Shown here in pieces: positions 9,452 to 20,100 of a DNA stretch of 64,000 nucleotides (positions are counted from its first letter, which is position 1; each line of letters begins with the position of its first letter). The stretch comes from UBA4742 sp963785815 (GTDB taxonomy: Bacteria; Actinomycetota; Acidimicrobiia; Acidimicrobiales; Acidimicrobilacustridaceae), in contig CAWAWN010000003.1 in assembly GCA_963785815.1 (NCBI GenBank), positions 558,001-622,000 of the forward strand. The letters run 5' to 3'. A program made the translations under genes and the position numbers. Under the pieces are notes generated by a model. That model saw nothing but the letters and a program-made list of their open reading frames with translations, was not told where the DNA came from and did not search any database.

Positions 9452-11131
9452 GTGGATCAAGTCGCGCCTGCCCGCTCCCGTCGAGCCGCCGTCTCGCTCG
9501 TCGCCGTCCTGGCCGCGGTGACGTTGCTGGCTGCCGCCTGTGGAGGGAGCTCCAAGTCGGGCACCACCAGTGGCACCAACCCCAAGGCCGCCCAGAACGG
9601 CACCAACATCACGGTGCCCAACCCGGGCGCGCCCAAGTCCGGGGGGTCGATCATCTTCGGGCTCAACGCCGAGACCAACGGCTGGAGCCCGGTGCTCGAC
9701 GAGTGGGCCGGCTCCGCCTACATCGTGGCCGGCGCCATCTTCGACCACCTGGCCGAGTACAACGACAAGGAGCAGCCCACCCCGTACCTGGCCCAGTCGA
9801 TCACCCCCAACGCCGACTTCACGGTGTGGACGATCACCATGCGGCCGGGGATCACCTTCCAGGACGGCGAGAAGTGCGACGCCAGCGCGGTGGCGGCCAA
9901 CTTCAACGCCCAGATCGCCTCGCCGTTGACCGGGCCCGTCTTCCAGACCGTGACCGCCGTGAAGGTGGTCGACGCCCTGACCGTGCAGCTGACCATGAAC
10001 CAGCCGTGGTCGACCTTCCCCAACACCCTGACCACCCAGCCCGGGGCCATGGCCGCACCTCAGGCCATGCTGAACCAGAAGGACGGGGGCGCCACCCATC
10101 CGGTGGGCACCGGGCCGTTCACGTTCTCGTCGTGGACCCCGAACTCGTCGCTGGTGGTGAAGAAGAACCCGAACTACTGGCGCAAGGGCTATCCCTACCT
10201 CGACGGGATCACCTTCGAGGTCCAGCCCGACGCCAACACCCGCACCGCCTCGCTCGAGACCGGGTCCGACGACGCCATCGAGCAGCAGGACCCGGGGCAG
10301 ATCAAGACGCTGGCCAGCGACGCCCAGGCCGGCAAGCTCCAGTTCTTCACCGACTCGGGCGTCTACCAGACCGAGTCGTTCCAGGCGCTCAACACCGCGA
10401 CGGCACCCTTCAACGACCCCCTGGCTCGCCAGATCGTGGCCTACGCCACCGACCGGGTGAACCTCAACAAGGCCCCGTTCCAGGGGGTGTTCAAGCCGGC
10501 CGTCGGGCCCTTCAGCCCGAACGAGCCCTACTACGCGGCCGACACCGGCAACCCGGCCTACGACCTGGCCAAGGCCAAGCAGCTCGAGGGGCAGTACGAG
10601 GCCAAGTATGGCCACCCGCTGGCCTTCACCATGCTCATCACCCCGCAGTCGACGGTGCAGGCCACCGGTGCGTTCCTGCAGCAGGGCATGAAGGAGGCGG
10701 GGGTGACCATGACCCTCAAGCCGGAGGAGCAGCTCACCCTCATCCAGGACGTCATCCTGGGCAACTACCAGTCGACGGCCTTCCTGCAGTTCGGCACGGT
10801 CACCCTGGACACGATGTACGTGTTCATCTCCAACACCACCATCAAGCCGGTGGGCGGCCTGTCGCTGAACTACACCCGGTTCAACGACCAGACCCTGACC
10901 GACGCCCTGAACAACGCCCGCAAGACCGCCAACCTGCAGCAGCAGATCGCCCAGTACAAGATCGTGCAGGAGCAGTTGGGCAAGGACGGCAACTTCGTCT
11001 TCTGGGCCCACAACCTGCAGTCGATCGCCTACAGCAACTCGGTGCACGGCCTGACGGGCTACAAGTTGCCCAACGGCGACACCGGCCTGACCCAGATCGT
11101 GCCGCTCACCTTCGACACCTGGAAGAGCTGA
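9452..11131 (+). CDS. ABC transporter solute-binding lipoprotein, family 5 (peptide/nickel type)
   Basis: A 559-residue exported lipoprotein. GTG 9452 is chosen because GGGGGAA lies just upstream and because it gives a short Arg-containing n-region, a hydrophobic core and a lipobox-like LAAAC with Cys30. After a Gly/Ser/Thr linker the mature part follows the DppA/OppA fold: FDHLAEYNDKEQPTPYLA, WTITMRPGITFQDGE, HPVGTGPFTFSSW and a C-terminal VPLTF. These proteins capture oligopeptides, nickel complexes or sugars for an ABC importer. No permease or ATPase gene lies nearby, so it is an orphan within this window. Confidence 0.92.
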   Translation: MDQVAPARSRRAAVSLVAVLAAVTLLAAACGGSSKSGTTSGTNPKAAQNGTNITVPNPGAPKSGGSIIFGLNAETNGWSPVLDEWAGSAYIVAGAIFDHLAEYNDKEQPTPYLAQSITPNADFTVWTITMRPGITFQDGEKCDASAVAANFNAQIASPLTGPVFQTVTAVKVVDALTVQLTMNQPWSTFPNTLTTQPGAMAAPQAMLNQKDGGATHPVGTGPFTFSSWTPNSSLVVKKNPNYWRKGYPYLDGITFEVQPDANTRTASLETGSDDAIEQQDPGQIKTLASDAQAGKLQFFTDSGVYQTESFQALNTATAPFNDPLARQIVAYATDRVNLNKAPFQGVFKPAVGPFSPNEPYYAADTGNPAYDLAKAKQLEGQYEAKYGHPLAFTMLITPQSTVQATGAFLQQGMKEAGVTMTLKPEEQLTLIQDVILGNYQSTAFLQFGTVTLDTMYVFISNTTIKPVGGLSLNYTRFNDQTLTDALNNARKTANLQQQIAQYKIVQEQLGKDGNFVFWAHNLQSIAYSNSVHGLTGYKLPNGDTGLTQIVPLTFDTWKS

Positions 11132-11138
11132 CCCGCCG

Positions 11139-11164
11139 CTCACTCCCGCCGGTTGGCGGGTGAG
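11139..11164 (+). terminator. Hairpin between convergent genes
   Basis: CTCACTCCCGCC, loop GGTT, GGCGGGTGAG forms a GC-rich stem with a small bulge, 8 nt after the stop of the solute-binding protein and before the end of the convergent hydrolase. No U-tract follows, as is common in high-GC actinobacteria. Confidence 0.55.
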
Positions 11165-11189
11165 GGCCGCCGTGCGCCCGATATCAGGG

Positions 11190-12071
11190 TCAGGGGGCGA
11201 ACTCGTCGAGCAGGGCGGCCAGCGCCAGGGGCCGGTCACCCTGGATGCTGTGGCCGGCCCCGTCGACCACCACCACCTCGGCCGTCGGCTGGCGTCGCCG
11301 CAGCTCGGCCACGTCGTCGTCGTCCACCACAGGCGAGAGCGACCCGCGGGCCAACAGGATCGGCACCTCGAGCGCCGAGATGGCCTCCCAGAGGTCGCCG
11401 AACTGGGTGACCAGGTCGTCCAGGCGCTCGCCGAGGTGGTCGTAGCGCCACACCCAGGTGCCGTCGGGCTGCTCCTTGGCGTTGTGCAGCACGCCTCGGC
11501 GCAGGGAGGACTTCGAACGCGTCGGGTTGAAGGCGATGGTGCGCTCGAGCAGGGCGTCGAAGCTGTCGAAGCTCGGCGGTCCGTCCACGAAGGCGACCAC
11601 GGCCGCCGCCTTCTCCTGGTTCACGCCCGGGGTGACGTCGACCAGGACGAGGCGGTCGGCCACGTCGGGATGGGTGGCGAGGGTGGCGATGGCGGTGAGC
11701 CCACCCAGCGACATGCCCACCAGGGTGGCGGCGTCGGGGGCCAGCGCGCCGATGGCCGCAGCCACGTCGTCGGCCATGGCCTGGGGCCGGTAGTCGCGGC
11801 CCGGTCGCCAACCCGAGTGGCCGTGTCCGGGCAGGTCGATGGCCACCAGGGGACGGCCCAGGGCCAGGGCCGCCGTGTCCCAGGTGTGGGCGTTCTGGGC
11901 GCCGCCGTGCACCAGGACGAGCTCGGCCGGCGCGTCGCCCCACACCAGGGCGCTGATGGGCGAGCCCGACGGCGTGTCGACCTGGGTGCGCCGCACGGGC
12001 AGGGGGTCGAACGCCAACCCCACCTCGGCGGCGTTGTCGGCCAGCATCGAGAACTCGTCGTAGTCAGCCAT
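11190..12071 (-). CDS. Alpha/beta-hydrolase
   Basis: A 293-residue cytoplasmic hydrolase. LVHGGAQNAHTWD is the oxyanion loop, GMSLGG the nucleophile elbow, an aspartate lies in the LLARGSLSPVVDDDD region, and GAGHSIQGD carries the histidine. Start MADYDEFSMLADN is taken because it gives the normal length and removes an implausible Pro/Arg-rich extension. Function could be esterase, epoxide hydrolase or C-C hydrolase. It begins 10 nt after the stop of the upstream minus-strand gene for a secreted protein, so the two may be cotranscribed. Confidence 0.85.
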   Translation of the reverse strand: MADYDEFSMLADNAAEVGLAFDPLPVRRTQVDTPSGSPISALVWGDAPAELVLVHGGAQNAHTWDTAALALGRPLVAIDLPGHGHSGWRPGRDYRPQAMADDVAAAIGALAPDAATLVGMSLGGLTAIATLATHPDVADRLVLVDVTPGVNQEKAAAVVAFVDGPPSFDSFDALLERTIAFNPTRSKSSLRRGVLHNAKEQPDGTWVWRYDHLGERLDDLVTQFGDLWEAISALEVPILLARGSLSPVVDDDDVAELRRRQPTAEVVVVDGAGHSIQGDRPLALAALLDEFAP

Positions 12072-12081
12072 GCCGGCCAGC

Positions 12082-12561
12082 CTAGGGTCCGGGCCGGCCG
12101 CCGCTTCCGCCGTTGGGAGCGATCCTGAACCCGGCTCCCGGGGGCGCGCAGTCGGCTCCGTGCGGGCACGGCGCGTAGAGGTACGGCTCGAGGCGGACCT
12201 GGGCGGACTGGCCCATCGGCGCGTCCGCAGGGAGGTGCAGGTCGGCGGTGAAGGCGCCGGTGGACGAGACGTCCACGCGGGCCAGCGCGGTGGGTGTTGG
12301 CGACGGGGGCGCGTCGACCGCACCGCTGTAGCTCAACAGGACGGTGGCCCGGGCGTCGGTCTTCGCACCGGCCGGGCAGCCGCCTGTGCTGCTCAGGCGG
12401 AAGGTGTCGCCGGGGGCGACCGACGACGGCCGCACGGTCATGGGCGTCGGGTAGCAGCGAGTCGTCGTCGAGTTGGCGTGGACGGCGAGGGCGAGCCCGA
12501 TGGCGATGATGAGCCCCGCGCTCGCCAGCACGAGTGATCGGCGCCGGTTCGGACTGGGCAT
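12082..12561 (-). CDS. Hypothetical membrane-anchored or secreted protein
   Basis: A 159-residue protein with a start supported by an AGGAGGA site about 8 nt before the ATG (MPSPNRRRSL). Residues about 10-26 form a signal-peptide or anchor helix (LVLASAGLIIAIGLALAV) preceded by RRR. The rest looks like an extracellular beta domain (MTVRPSSVAPGDTFRLSS, then PAGAKTDARATVLLSYSG), with cysteines able to form disulfides (CPHGADC). The pattern VxPGDTFxLxGTGC is seen in many actinobacterial surface proteins of unknown role. No function is proposed. Confidence 0.65.
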   Translation of the reverse strand: MPSPNRRRSLVLASAGLIIAIGLALAVHANSTTTRCYPTPMTVRPSSVAPGDTFRLSSTGGCPAGAKTDARATVLLSYSGAVDAPPSPTPTALARVDVSSTGAFTADLHLPADAPMGQSAQVRLEPYLYAPCPHGADCAPPGAGFRIAPNGGSGGRPGP

Positions 12562-12751
12562 CGGCGTTGTCCTCCTGGGCGTCGGACGTGGGTCCACGCG
12601 TCGGTCTCAGCACCGTCAGCACCGTCAGCGGCGTGGGCTCGAGCATCTGACGTCGGCGCGCCACGTCTGGTTCCGAGGCAGGCCCAAGGGATCTGGCGCG
12701 CCTGGCGCGTGGGACCTGTTCGACCGGGGCAGCCGATGCCCGAGGCGTGGG

Positions 12752-13462
12752 TCAGGTGGCCCGGCGGTTCCAGAGGGCTTTGAACATGGCGCCGGCGTAG
12801 AGGCCGAAGCCGATCCACAGGGCCGGGATGGTCCACGGCGACGGGATCAGGCCGGCCACCACCACCAGGTACACGAACAGCACCGCGGTGAGCGTGAGCT
12901 GGGGCATCGGCACCCAGCGCAGCCATCGGAACGGGTCGCGTCGCGATCGCGGCGTGCGGGCGTCGGGGAAGGTGCCGTCGCGCAGGCCGTGCTGGTGCAC
13001 CAGGTGCAGCCGCAGCACCATGGCGTCGTCGAAGGCCACGCCGCACAACGGGCACCCCACCGTGAGCCCCGACTGCTGGTGGCTGCGCTCACGTGTGGGG
13101 TTGCCGAAGAAGTCCGTGGTCTCGTCGACATGGAACCCGTCGCTCCAGGCCCCGGCCCGCGACGGCGGCGGCCGGTAGCCGGCGGTCGGCTCCCCCCGGG
13201 GCGGCGCCCAGGTGTCACGCGGGCGGGGTCGATCGGTGAAGCCGACGCCCCCGTTCGCCTCGGGGCGAGGCCGCCAACCGGCGCGGATCAACGCCATGGC
13301 CTGGTTGATCTCCTGGGTGCGCGCCTCGGCCTGGGCCAGCTCCGCCGGCGACCCGTCGTGGTGCAGGTCGGGGTGGTGGGCGCGCAGCAGGTGCCGGTAC
13401 GTGGCCTCGATCTGAGCGGGCGACGCCTGGGGATCGAGTCCCAGCACCTTGTACGGGTTCAT
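12752..13462 (-). CDS. J-domain protein with C2H2-like finger and membrane segments
   Basis: A 236-residue protein. Residues 1-60 are a J domain (MNPYKVLGLDPQASPAQIEA start, HPD at 30-32), the part that stimulates Hsp70/DnaK. After a Pro/Arg-rich linker there is a C2H2-like pair of Cys137/Cys140 and His153/His156 (or His158) in CPLCGVAFDD and LRLHLVHQH. Then two hydrophobic segments follow (about 188-204 and 208-226). It lacks the Gly/Phe and CxxCxGxG repeats of DnaJ, so it is not the housekeeping co-chaperone. Likely a membrane-tethered J protein with a zinc-binding client or nucleic-acid module; that role is inferred. Divergent from gnd with about 150 bp between. Confidence 0.8.
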   Translation of the reverse strand: MNPYKVLGLDPQASPAQIEATYRHLLRAHHPDLHHDGSPAELAQAEARTQEINQAMALIRAGWRPRPEANGGVGFTDRPRPRDTWAPPRGEPTAGYRPPPSRAGAWSDGFHVDETTDFFGNPTRERSHQQSGLTVGCPLCGVAFDDAMVLRLHLVHQHGLRDGTFPDARTPRSRRDPFRWLRWVPMPQLTLTAVLFVYLVVVAGLIPSPWTIPALWIGFGLYAGAMFKALWNRRAT

Positions 13463-13611
13463 CCGCACATCCCGTCGGCGCGGCCGTGGTCCGATCCAGG
13501 CGACACCCGTCGGAAAATCTCCGCGAATCGCCCGCACGAGCTTTTCGGATCGGCCACCATGGGCGGACGCCCCCGTCTCCCCACCCAAGACGTCGCCCCT
13601 TGGAGGATCCC

Positions 13612-14649
13612 ATGCAGCTCGGAATGGTCGGACTCGGTCGCATGGGGGCCAACCTGGTCCGACGGCTGGTCCTCGACGGCCACACGTGCGTGGTCTACGA
13701 CGTCAGCGCCGAGGCGGTGTCGGCCCTGGCCGCCGAGCACGACGCCATCACCGGCACCACCACCCTCGACGACTTCGTGGCCGCCCTCGACACCCCCAAG
13801 GTGGCCTGGGTGATGGTGCCAGCCGCCTTCGCCGGCCAGACGGTCGACCAGCTGGCCGAGCGCATGAGCCCGGGCGACATCGTGATCGACGGGGGCAACA
13901 CCTACTACCGCGACGACGTCGACCGGGCCGAGGCGCTGGCGCCCAAGGGCATCCACTACGTCGACATCGGCACCAGCGGCGGCGTGTTCGGCCTGGAACG
14001 TGGCTTCTGCCTCATGATCGGGGGCGAGGACGACATCGTGGCCCACATCGATCCGCTCCTGGCCACCATCGCCCCCGGCGCTGGCGACATCGGGCGCACC
14101 CCCGGGCGCACCGGCGAGCTCGCCACCAGCGAGCAGGGCTACCTGCACTGCGGCCCCACCGGTGCCGGGCACTTCGTGAAGATGGTCCACAACGGCATCG
14201 AGTACGGGCTGATGGCCGCCTACGCCGAAGGCCTCAACATCATCCGGGGCGCCGACGTCGGGTTGCGGACGGCCGACGCCCAGGGTGACGCCGAGACCAC
14301 CCCGCTGCGCGAGCCCAAGTACTACTCCTACGAGATCGACACCAAGGAGGTGGCCGAGGTGTGGCGCCGGGGCAGCGTGGTCGCCTCCTGGCTGCTCGAC
14401 CTGACCGCCGCCGCGCTGGTCGACGATCCCCAGCTCGCCACCTTCGCCGGGCGGGTGTCCGACTCGGGCGAGGGTCGTTGGACGTCGCTGGCCGCCATCG
14501 ACGAGGGCGTGCCTGCCCCGGTGTTGACCACCTCGCTGTACTCCCGGTTCACCTCTCGGGGCGAGGCCGACTTCGCCGACAAGATCCTGTCGGCCATGCG
14601 CAAGCAGTTCGGCGGCCACGACGAGAAGCCCCATGACGACCGCTCGTGA
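13612..14649 (+). CDS. gnd: 6-phosphogluconate dehydrogenase (decarboxylating)
   Basis: A 345-residue enzyme converting 6-phosphogluconate to ribulose 5-phosphate with NAD(P)+ reduction and CO2 release. GLGRMGANLVRRL is the dinucleotide site, and DGGNTYYRDD and GPTGAGHFVKMVHNGIEYG carry the substrate and catalytic Lys/His region. It is the short (about 300-350 residue) GndA/YqeC-like form, not the 470-residue form, which often prefers NAD+. GGAGGAT precedes the ATG. It heads a plus-strand run with aldose epimerase, pgi and ppgK, fitting glucose phosphate handling. Confidence 0.93.
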   Translation: MQLGMVGLGRMGANLVRRLVLDGHTCVVYDVSAEAVSALAAEHDAITGTTTLDDFVAALDTPKVAWVMVPAAFAGQTVDQLAERMSPGDIVIDGGNTYYRDDVDRAEALAPKGIHYVDIGTSGGVFGLERGFCLMIGGEDDIVAHIDPLLATIAPGAGDIGRTPGRTGELATSEQGYLHCGPTGAGHFVKMVHNGIEYGLMAAYAEGLNIIRGADVGLRTADAQGDAETTPLREPKYYSYEIDTKEVAEVWRRGSVVASWLLDLTAAALVDDPQLATFAGRVSDSGEGRWTSLAAIDEGVPAPVLTTSLYSRFTSRGEADFADKILSAMRKQFGGHDEKPHDDRS

Positions 14650-14673
14650 GGCGGGGCGCTCGCTGACGCGGGC

Positions 14674-15606
14674 GTGAGCGTGGCGCCGGGCGTCCGCATC
14701 CATGCGCTGGATGGTCGCGCCGCCGTGACCCTCGAGGCCGGCCCCATGCGGGCCACGGTGGTGCCCGGCCTGGGCCTGGTGGGCACGTCCCTGCAACGCG
14801 ACGGCGACGAGTTCCTCGCCCTGCCGCACTCGCTCGACGACTACGCCAAGGGCCACAGCACCGGGTTGCCGCTGCTGGCGCCGTGGGCCAACCGCCTGGC
14901 CGGCGACACCTACAAGGTCGGCAACCTGACCGTCGACCTGGCTGGTGCGCCCCGCGTGCACCGCGACGGCAACGGGCTGCCCATGCACGGCACGCTGGGC
15001 GCCGACGCCGGGTGGCAGGTGGTGCGGCTGGGCACCGACGCCCGCAGCGCGGTGCTGGTGTCGCGCCTCGACGTGGGCGAGCGCCCCGACCTGCTGGAGT
15101 CGTTCCCGTTCCCCCACGTGCTGACCGTCGAGCACCGCCTCGATGCCACCACGCTCACCGTGGCCACCACCGTGCGGGCCACCGGTCGGCGCCGGGTGCC
15201 GGTGACGTTCGGCTGGCACCCCTACCTGCGCCTGCCCGGCATCCGGCGCGGATCCATCCGGGTCGTCCTGCCGGCCCGCCGCCACCTGCTGGTCGACGAG
15301 CGGGGCATCCCCACCGGCGCCGGGCACCGCCTGGCCGCGGAGGCCGAGCCCCTGGGCAGCCGCACCTTCGACGACCTGTTCGCGCTGGGCCGCGACCGGC
15401 GCGTGGGGCTGGCCTCGAGCGACCACGCCCTCAGCCTGCTGTTCGACCGCAACTACGGCTACCTGCAGGTCTACGCCCCGGCCGATGCCAACCTGTGCTG
15501 CCTCGAGCCCATGACCGCCCCGACCAACGCCCTGGTCACCGGCTCGTGCCCGTTCGTATCGCCGGGGCAGTCCTTCACCGCCCGCTTCAGCCTGACCGTC
15601 GCCTGA
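14674..15606 (+). CDS. Aldose 1-epimerase family protein
   Basis: 310 residues, GTG start. The galactose-mutarotase fold is recognised from LPLLAPWANRLAGDTY, LPMHGTLG and the catalytic histidine region FGWHPYLRLPG, with a late VYAPADANLCCLEPMTAPTNAL. The enzyme interconverts alpha and beta anomers of aldoses. It may act on glucose or a hexose phosphate, given that gnd, pgi and ppgK surround it. A gap of 24 nt from gnd and 31 nt to pgi suggests one operon. Confidence 0.88.
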   Translation: MSVAPGVRIHALDGRAAVTLEAGPMRATVVPGLGLVGTSLQRDGDEFLALPHSLDDYAKGHSTGLPLLAPWANRLAGDTYKVGNLTVDLAGAPRVHRDGNGLPMHGTLGADAGWQVVRLGTDARSAVLVSRLDVGERPDLLESFPFPHVLTVEHRLDATTLTVATTVRATGRRRVPVTFGWHPYLRLPGIRRGSIRVVLPARRHLLVDERGIPTGAGHRLAAEAEPLGSRTFDDLFALGRDRRVGLASSDHALSLLFDRNYGYLQVYAPADANLCCLEPMTAPTNALVTGSCPFVSPGQSFTARFSLTVA

Positions 15607-15637
15607 TCAGATCGCCGAATCGCCCCAGGAGCTCCCC

Positions 15638-17320
<1,683 letters not shown>

Positions 17321-17328
17321 GAGGCTCC

Positions 17329-18072
17329 GTGCAGGTACTCGGCATCGACATCGGCGGCACCGGCATCAAGGGCGCGGTCGTCGACACCACCACCGGGGAG
17401 TTCACCACCGACCGCCTGCGGATCAAGACGCCGCACCCGGCCACCCCGGCCGCGGTGGCCGAGGTGGTCGGCCAGATCGCCGCGCACTTCGAGTGGTCCG
17501 GCCCCGCCGGGGTGACCTTCCCCGGGGTGGTCAAGGGCGGCACCATCCACACCGCGGCCAACGTGGACGAGGGGTGGATCGGCCACGACGCGGCGGGGTC
17601 GTTCGCCAGCGCGGTGGGTGGGCCGGTCGCGGTGGTCAACGACGCCGACGCGGCCGGGGTGGCCGAGGCCCGCTTCGGACATCCCGAGGCCCGCCACGGG
17701 GTGGTCCTGCTGCTCACCCTGGGCACGGGCATCGGCAGCGCGCTGGTCATGGACGGCCAGCTGATCCCCAACACCGAGCTCGGCCACCTGAAGATGGGGC
17801 GCAAGCAGCTCGACGCCGAGAAGCTGGCGTCCGAGCTGGTGCGCGAGAACGAGAAGCTGAGCTGGAAGAAGTGGGCGAAGCGGGTGAGCGTGTACCTGGA
17901 GTACCTCGAGAACCTGCTCTGGCCCGACCTGTACATCCTGGGCGGGGGCGTCTCCAAGGACCCGGACAAGTTCGTGCCCCACCTCAGCTGCCGGACCCCG
18001 GTGGTGGCGGCCCAGCTCGAGAACCGGGCCGGCATCGTGGGCGCGGCGCTGGCGGCCGAACCCACGCCGTGA
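17329..18072 (+). CDS. ppgK: Polyphosphate glucokinase
   Basis: A 247-residue ROK-type sugar kinase. LGIDIGGTGIKGAVV is the phosphate-binding loop, VTFPGVVKGG and VNDADAAGVAEARFG the sugar site, and LLTLGTGIGSALVMDG the second phosphate loop. The C-terminal KWAKRVSVYLEYLENLLWPDLYILGGGVS is characteristic of PpgK, which phosphorylates glucose with polyphosphate (often also ATP). AGGAGG lies just before the GTG start. It is 8 nt from pgi, so the product passes to the neighbouring enzymes. No zinc ROK motif is visible. Confidence 0.93.
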   Translation: MQVLGIDIGGTGIKGAVVDTTTGEFTTDRLRIKTPHPATPAAVAEVVGQIAAHFEWSGPAGVTFPGVVKGGTIHTAANVDEGWIGHDAAGSFASAVGGPVAVVNDADAAGVAEARFGHPEARHGVVLLLTLGTGIGSALVMDGQLIPNTELGHLKMGRKQLDAEKLASELVRENEKLSWKKWAKRVSVYLEYLENLLWPDLYILGGGVSKDPDKFVPHLSCRTPVVAAQLENRAGIVGAALAAEPTP

Positions 18073-18148
18073 TCGGCGGGCCGCGGCCACGGCCGGATCC
18101 ATGCCAGTTCCCTGATCCGCACCACCTCTGCTGTTAGCGTTCGGCGAC

Positions 18149-18646
18149 ATGACCGTGATCATCATCGTCCTCGTCGTCATCGTGGCCGTGGCGGCGGTGG
18201 CCGCGCTGGCGTTCGGTCCGGTGCTGAACAAGAAGGGCGACGCCGCCGTCAAGGCCTGCAAGGACGAGCTGGGTGCGGACAACATCGAGATCATCGAGCC
18301 CAAGGCGAACGGGTTCGGGACCGAACCCGCGGCGGCCGGTGGCCTGCGCAGCATGGGATGCCTGGCGCTGAGCCACACCGACCTCATGTTCGTGACCTGG
18401 GCCCCGCAGAAGGAGTTCCGCATCCCCCGTTCGGCCATCACCTCGGTGGACACCTCGGCCGACGACCTGGCCGGGGTGCAGAAGGCCATGATCATGGTGG
18501 CCTACACCGGCGACGACGGCAGCGAGGTCACCGCGTCCTGGCGGCTGAGCGACATCGTCGCGTGGCTGACGGCGCTGGGCTACGACTTCGGTCCCGACGG
18601 ACCGCCGGCCCCCGCCTCCGACGACGCGGACGACGCCGACGACTGA
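18149..18646 (+). CDS. Hypothetical membrane-anchored protein
   Basis: A 165-residue protein with an N-terminal transmembrane helix (residues 3-24, TVIIIVLVVIVAVAAVAALAF) and a soluble domain. The central LSHTDLMFVTWAPQKEFRIPRSAITSVDTSADD and the later ASWRLSDIVAWLTALGYDFG resemble a compact PH/GRAM-like beta domain with a terminal helix, but no family is certain. The tail is very acidic (DDADDADD). It follows ppgK with 76 nt between and ends at a hairpin shared with a convergent lipoprotein gene. Confidence 0.75.
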   Translation: MTVIIIVLVVIVAVAAVAALAFGPVLNKKGDAAVKACKDELGADNIEIIEPKANGFGTEPAAAGGLRSMGCLALSHTDLMFVTWAPQKEFRIPRSAITSVDTSADDLAGVQKAMIMVAYTGDDGSEVTASWRLSDIVAWLTALGYDFGPDGPPAPASDDADDADD

Positions 18647-18653
18647 CCCCTGA

Positions 18654-18679
18654 CGGGCGCGGCCTTCTCGTCGCGCCCG
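18654..18679 (+). terminator. Hairpin after hypothetical protein
   Basis: CGGGCGCG and CGCGCCCG form a perfect 8-bp GC stem with a 10-nt loop, 7 nt past the stop. It lies between two convergent genes and could serve both. Confidence 0.6.
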
Positions 18680-18766
18680 CGACCCCCGAACGCGATCACG
18701 CCCGGACCTGGCCGGGTCGCAACTCCTCTGTCGTGGCGCCGGGATCCGGGCCGGACGCGCCGGTGC

Positions 18767-20011
18767 TCAGGTGATCGAGCCGGCCCCGCCCGACGCCTTG
18801 GACGGGTCGAAGATGCCCAACCCGTCGGGCGCCGGCAGGTCCTGGTTGAGCGTGTTCGGCGCCTGCGGCTGCCCCTTGGTCACGGCGATGCGACGCAGCG
18901 ATCCCACCCGGTCGCCGGCGGCCACCGACCCGTTGGCGGCGCGCTCGAGGCCGGGGTCGGCGTAGAACACGGCGCCGTCGGCGTTGACGGCGACGCCCAA
19001 CGGCGTGCCCGTGGCGAACGGCGTGGCGCCGAGCGGACCGGCCGGGGACGGGGTCAGGAGGGTGGTGGCGAAGGTGCCGTCGAGGTCGAACTGGTCGATG
19101 ACGCCGTCCAGGGCGCTGGTCACCACCAGGCTCTTGCTGTCGGGGGTCAGGGCCACGGCGGACGGCGCGCCCAACCCGTTGGCGCCGGCGGGGATGACCT
19201 TGGTGGCCGTGATGCCGGTAGGGGGCGTGGCACAGGCGGCCGCCTTGGTCGGGAAGGCGCCCGAGTAGCGCCACACGCCGGCGGTGGGGGCAGCCGCCGA
19301 GGCCAGGTCGATGGACCCGTCCGACTCGGCGGCCAGGCCCTGGGGCACGGCCAGGCCGGTGGCCACCACGCAGTGCGCTGGGGTGGGGGAGGTGTAGGGC
19401 GGGAACCATTCGATGAGCTGGCCATCGGCCGCGCCCGCCTGGCTGTTGGTGGGTGAGACGGAGCCCACGTCGGTGGTGAACAGCAGCCCCGACTTGGAGA
19501 AGGCGCAGCCATAGGTCAGCGTGGCCGAGGCGGACGACGCACCCGGGCTGGTGAACCCGTTGACCCGCTGCACCCGGAAGGTGCCCACGCCGTCACCGCT
19601 GAGCTGGTAGAGGCCGAAGCCGGCGGACGCCGGCGAGCCGGCCGCGGCCGGTCGGGTCTCGGCCACGACGAACCGCCGGGTGCCGTCGGGCAGGAAGCAG
19701 ATCTGGCCGTGGGCCACGGCCCCGTTGGGGGCGGTGCCGACCGCCACCACCCGCTGGCGGTCGTACGGGGCCTGGGTGTCGTAGGCGTCGATGTTGCCGC
19801 CCACGGAGGCGAAGACGACCGCGTCGGTGCCCGGCTGGGTGGTGCTGGTGGACGGTGGGGTGGTGGTCGTCGGGGCGGCGGTGGTGGACGTGGTGGTCTG
19901 CGTCGACCCGCCTGAGCACCCCGCCACCACGGACAACAGGGCCAGCGCCAGGGCCGCCACCACGACCAGGCGCGTGCGTGGATGAGCGCGGGGTGGCCGG
20001 CCGATGGGCAT
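18767..20011 (-). CDS. Putative lipoprotein, beta-propeller-like
   Basis: A 414-residue exported protein. The start MPIGRPPRAHPRTR gives an Arg-rich n-region, a hydrophobic core and a lipobox VAGC. A low-complexity Thr/Ser/Pro linker follows (about residues 37-65), as in surface-tethered proteins. The remainder has recurring segments of the kind GGNIDAYDTQAPYDRQRVVAV, PSAVALTPDSKSLVVTSALDG and GVAVNADGAVFYADPG, typical of SMP-30/NHL-like beta-propellers. Ligand or activity cannot be deduced. Divergent from a phosphotransferase-like gene with 89 bp between. Confidence 0.75.
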   Translation of the reverse strand: MPIGRPPRAHPRTRLVVVAALALALLSVVAGCSGGSTQTTTSTTAAPTTTTPPSTSTTQPGTDAVVFASVGGNIDAYDTQAPYDRQRVVAVGTAPNGAVAHGQICFLPDGTRRFVVAETRPAAAGSPASAGFGLYQLSGDGVGTFRVQRVNGFTSPGASSASATLTYGCAFSKSGLLFTTDVGSVSPTNSQAGAADGQLIEWFPPYTSPTPAHCVVATGLAVPQGLAAESDGSIDLASAAAPTAGVWRYSGAFPTKAAACATPPTGITATKVIPAGANGLGAPSAVALTPDSKSLVVTSALDGVIDQFDLDGTFATTLLTPSPAGPLGATPFATGTPLGVAVNADGAVFYADPGLERAANGSVAAGDRVGSLRRIAVTKGQPQAPNTLNQDLPAPDGLGIFDPSKASGGAGSIT

Positions 20012-20100
20012 CGTCGGCCAGCGTAGGGACTGGGCCGAAAGTTGTGGTAAACGCCGGCCCCGAGCGGGCACGGGCCGAGCCGCGGGTCCATACTCGGGTC

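Noticed and set aside
12562..12751. Possible gene or RNA in the gap between secreted-protein and J-domain genes
   Set aside because: Contains only short CACCGTCAG repeats; no support for a gene or structure.
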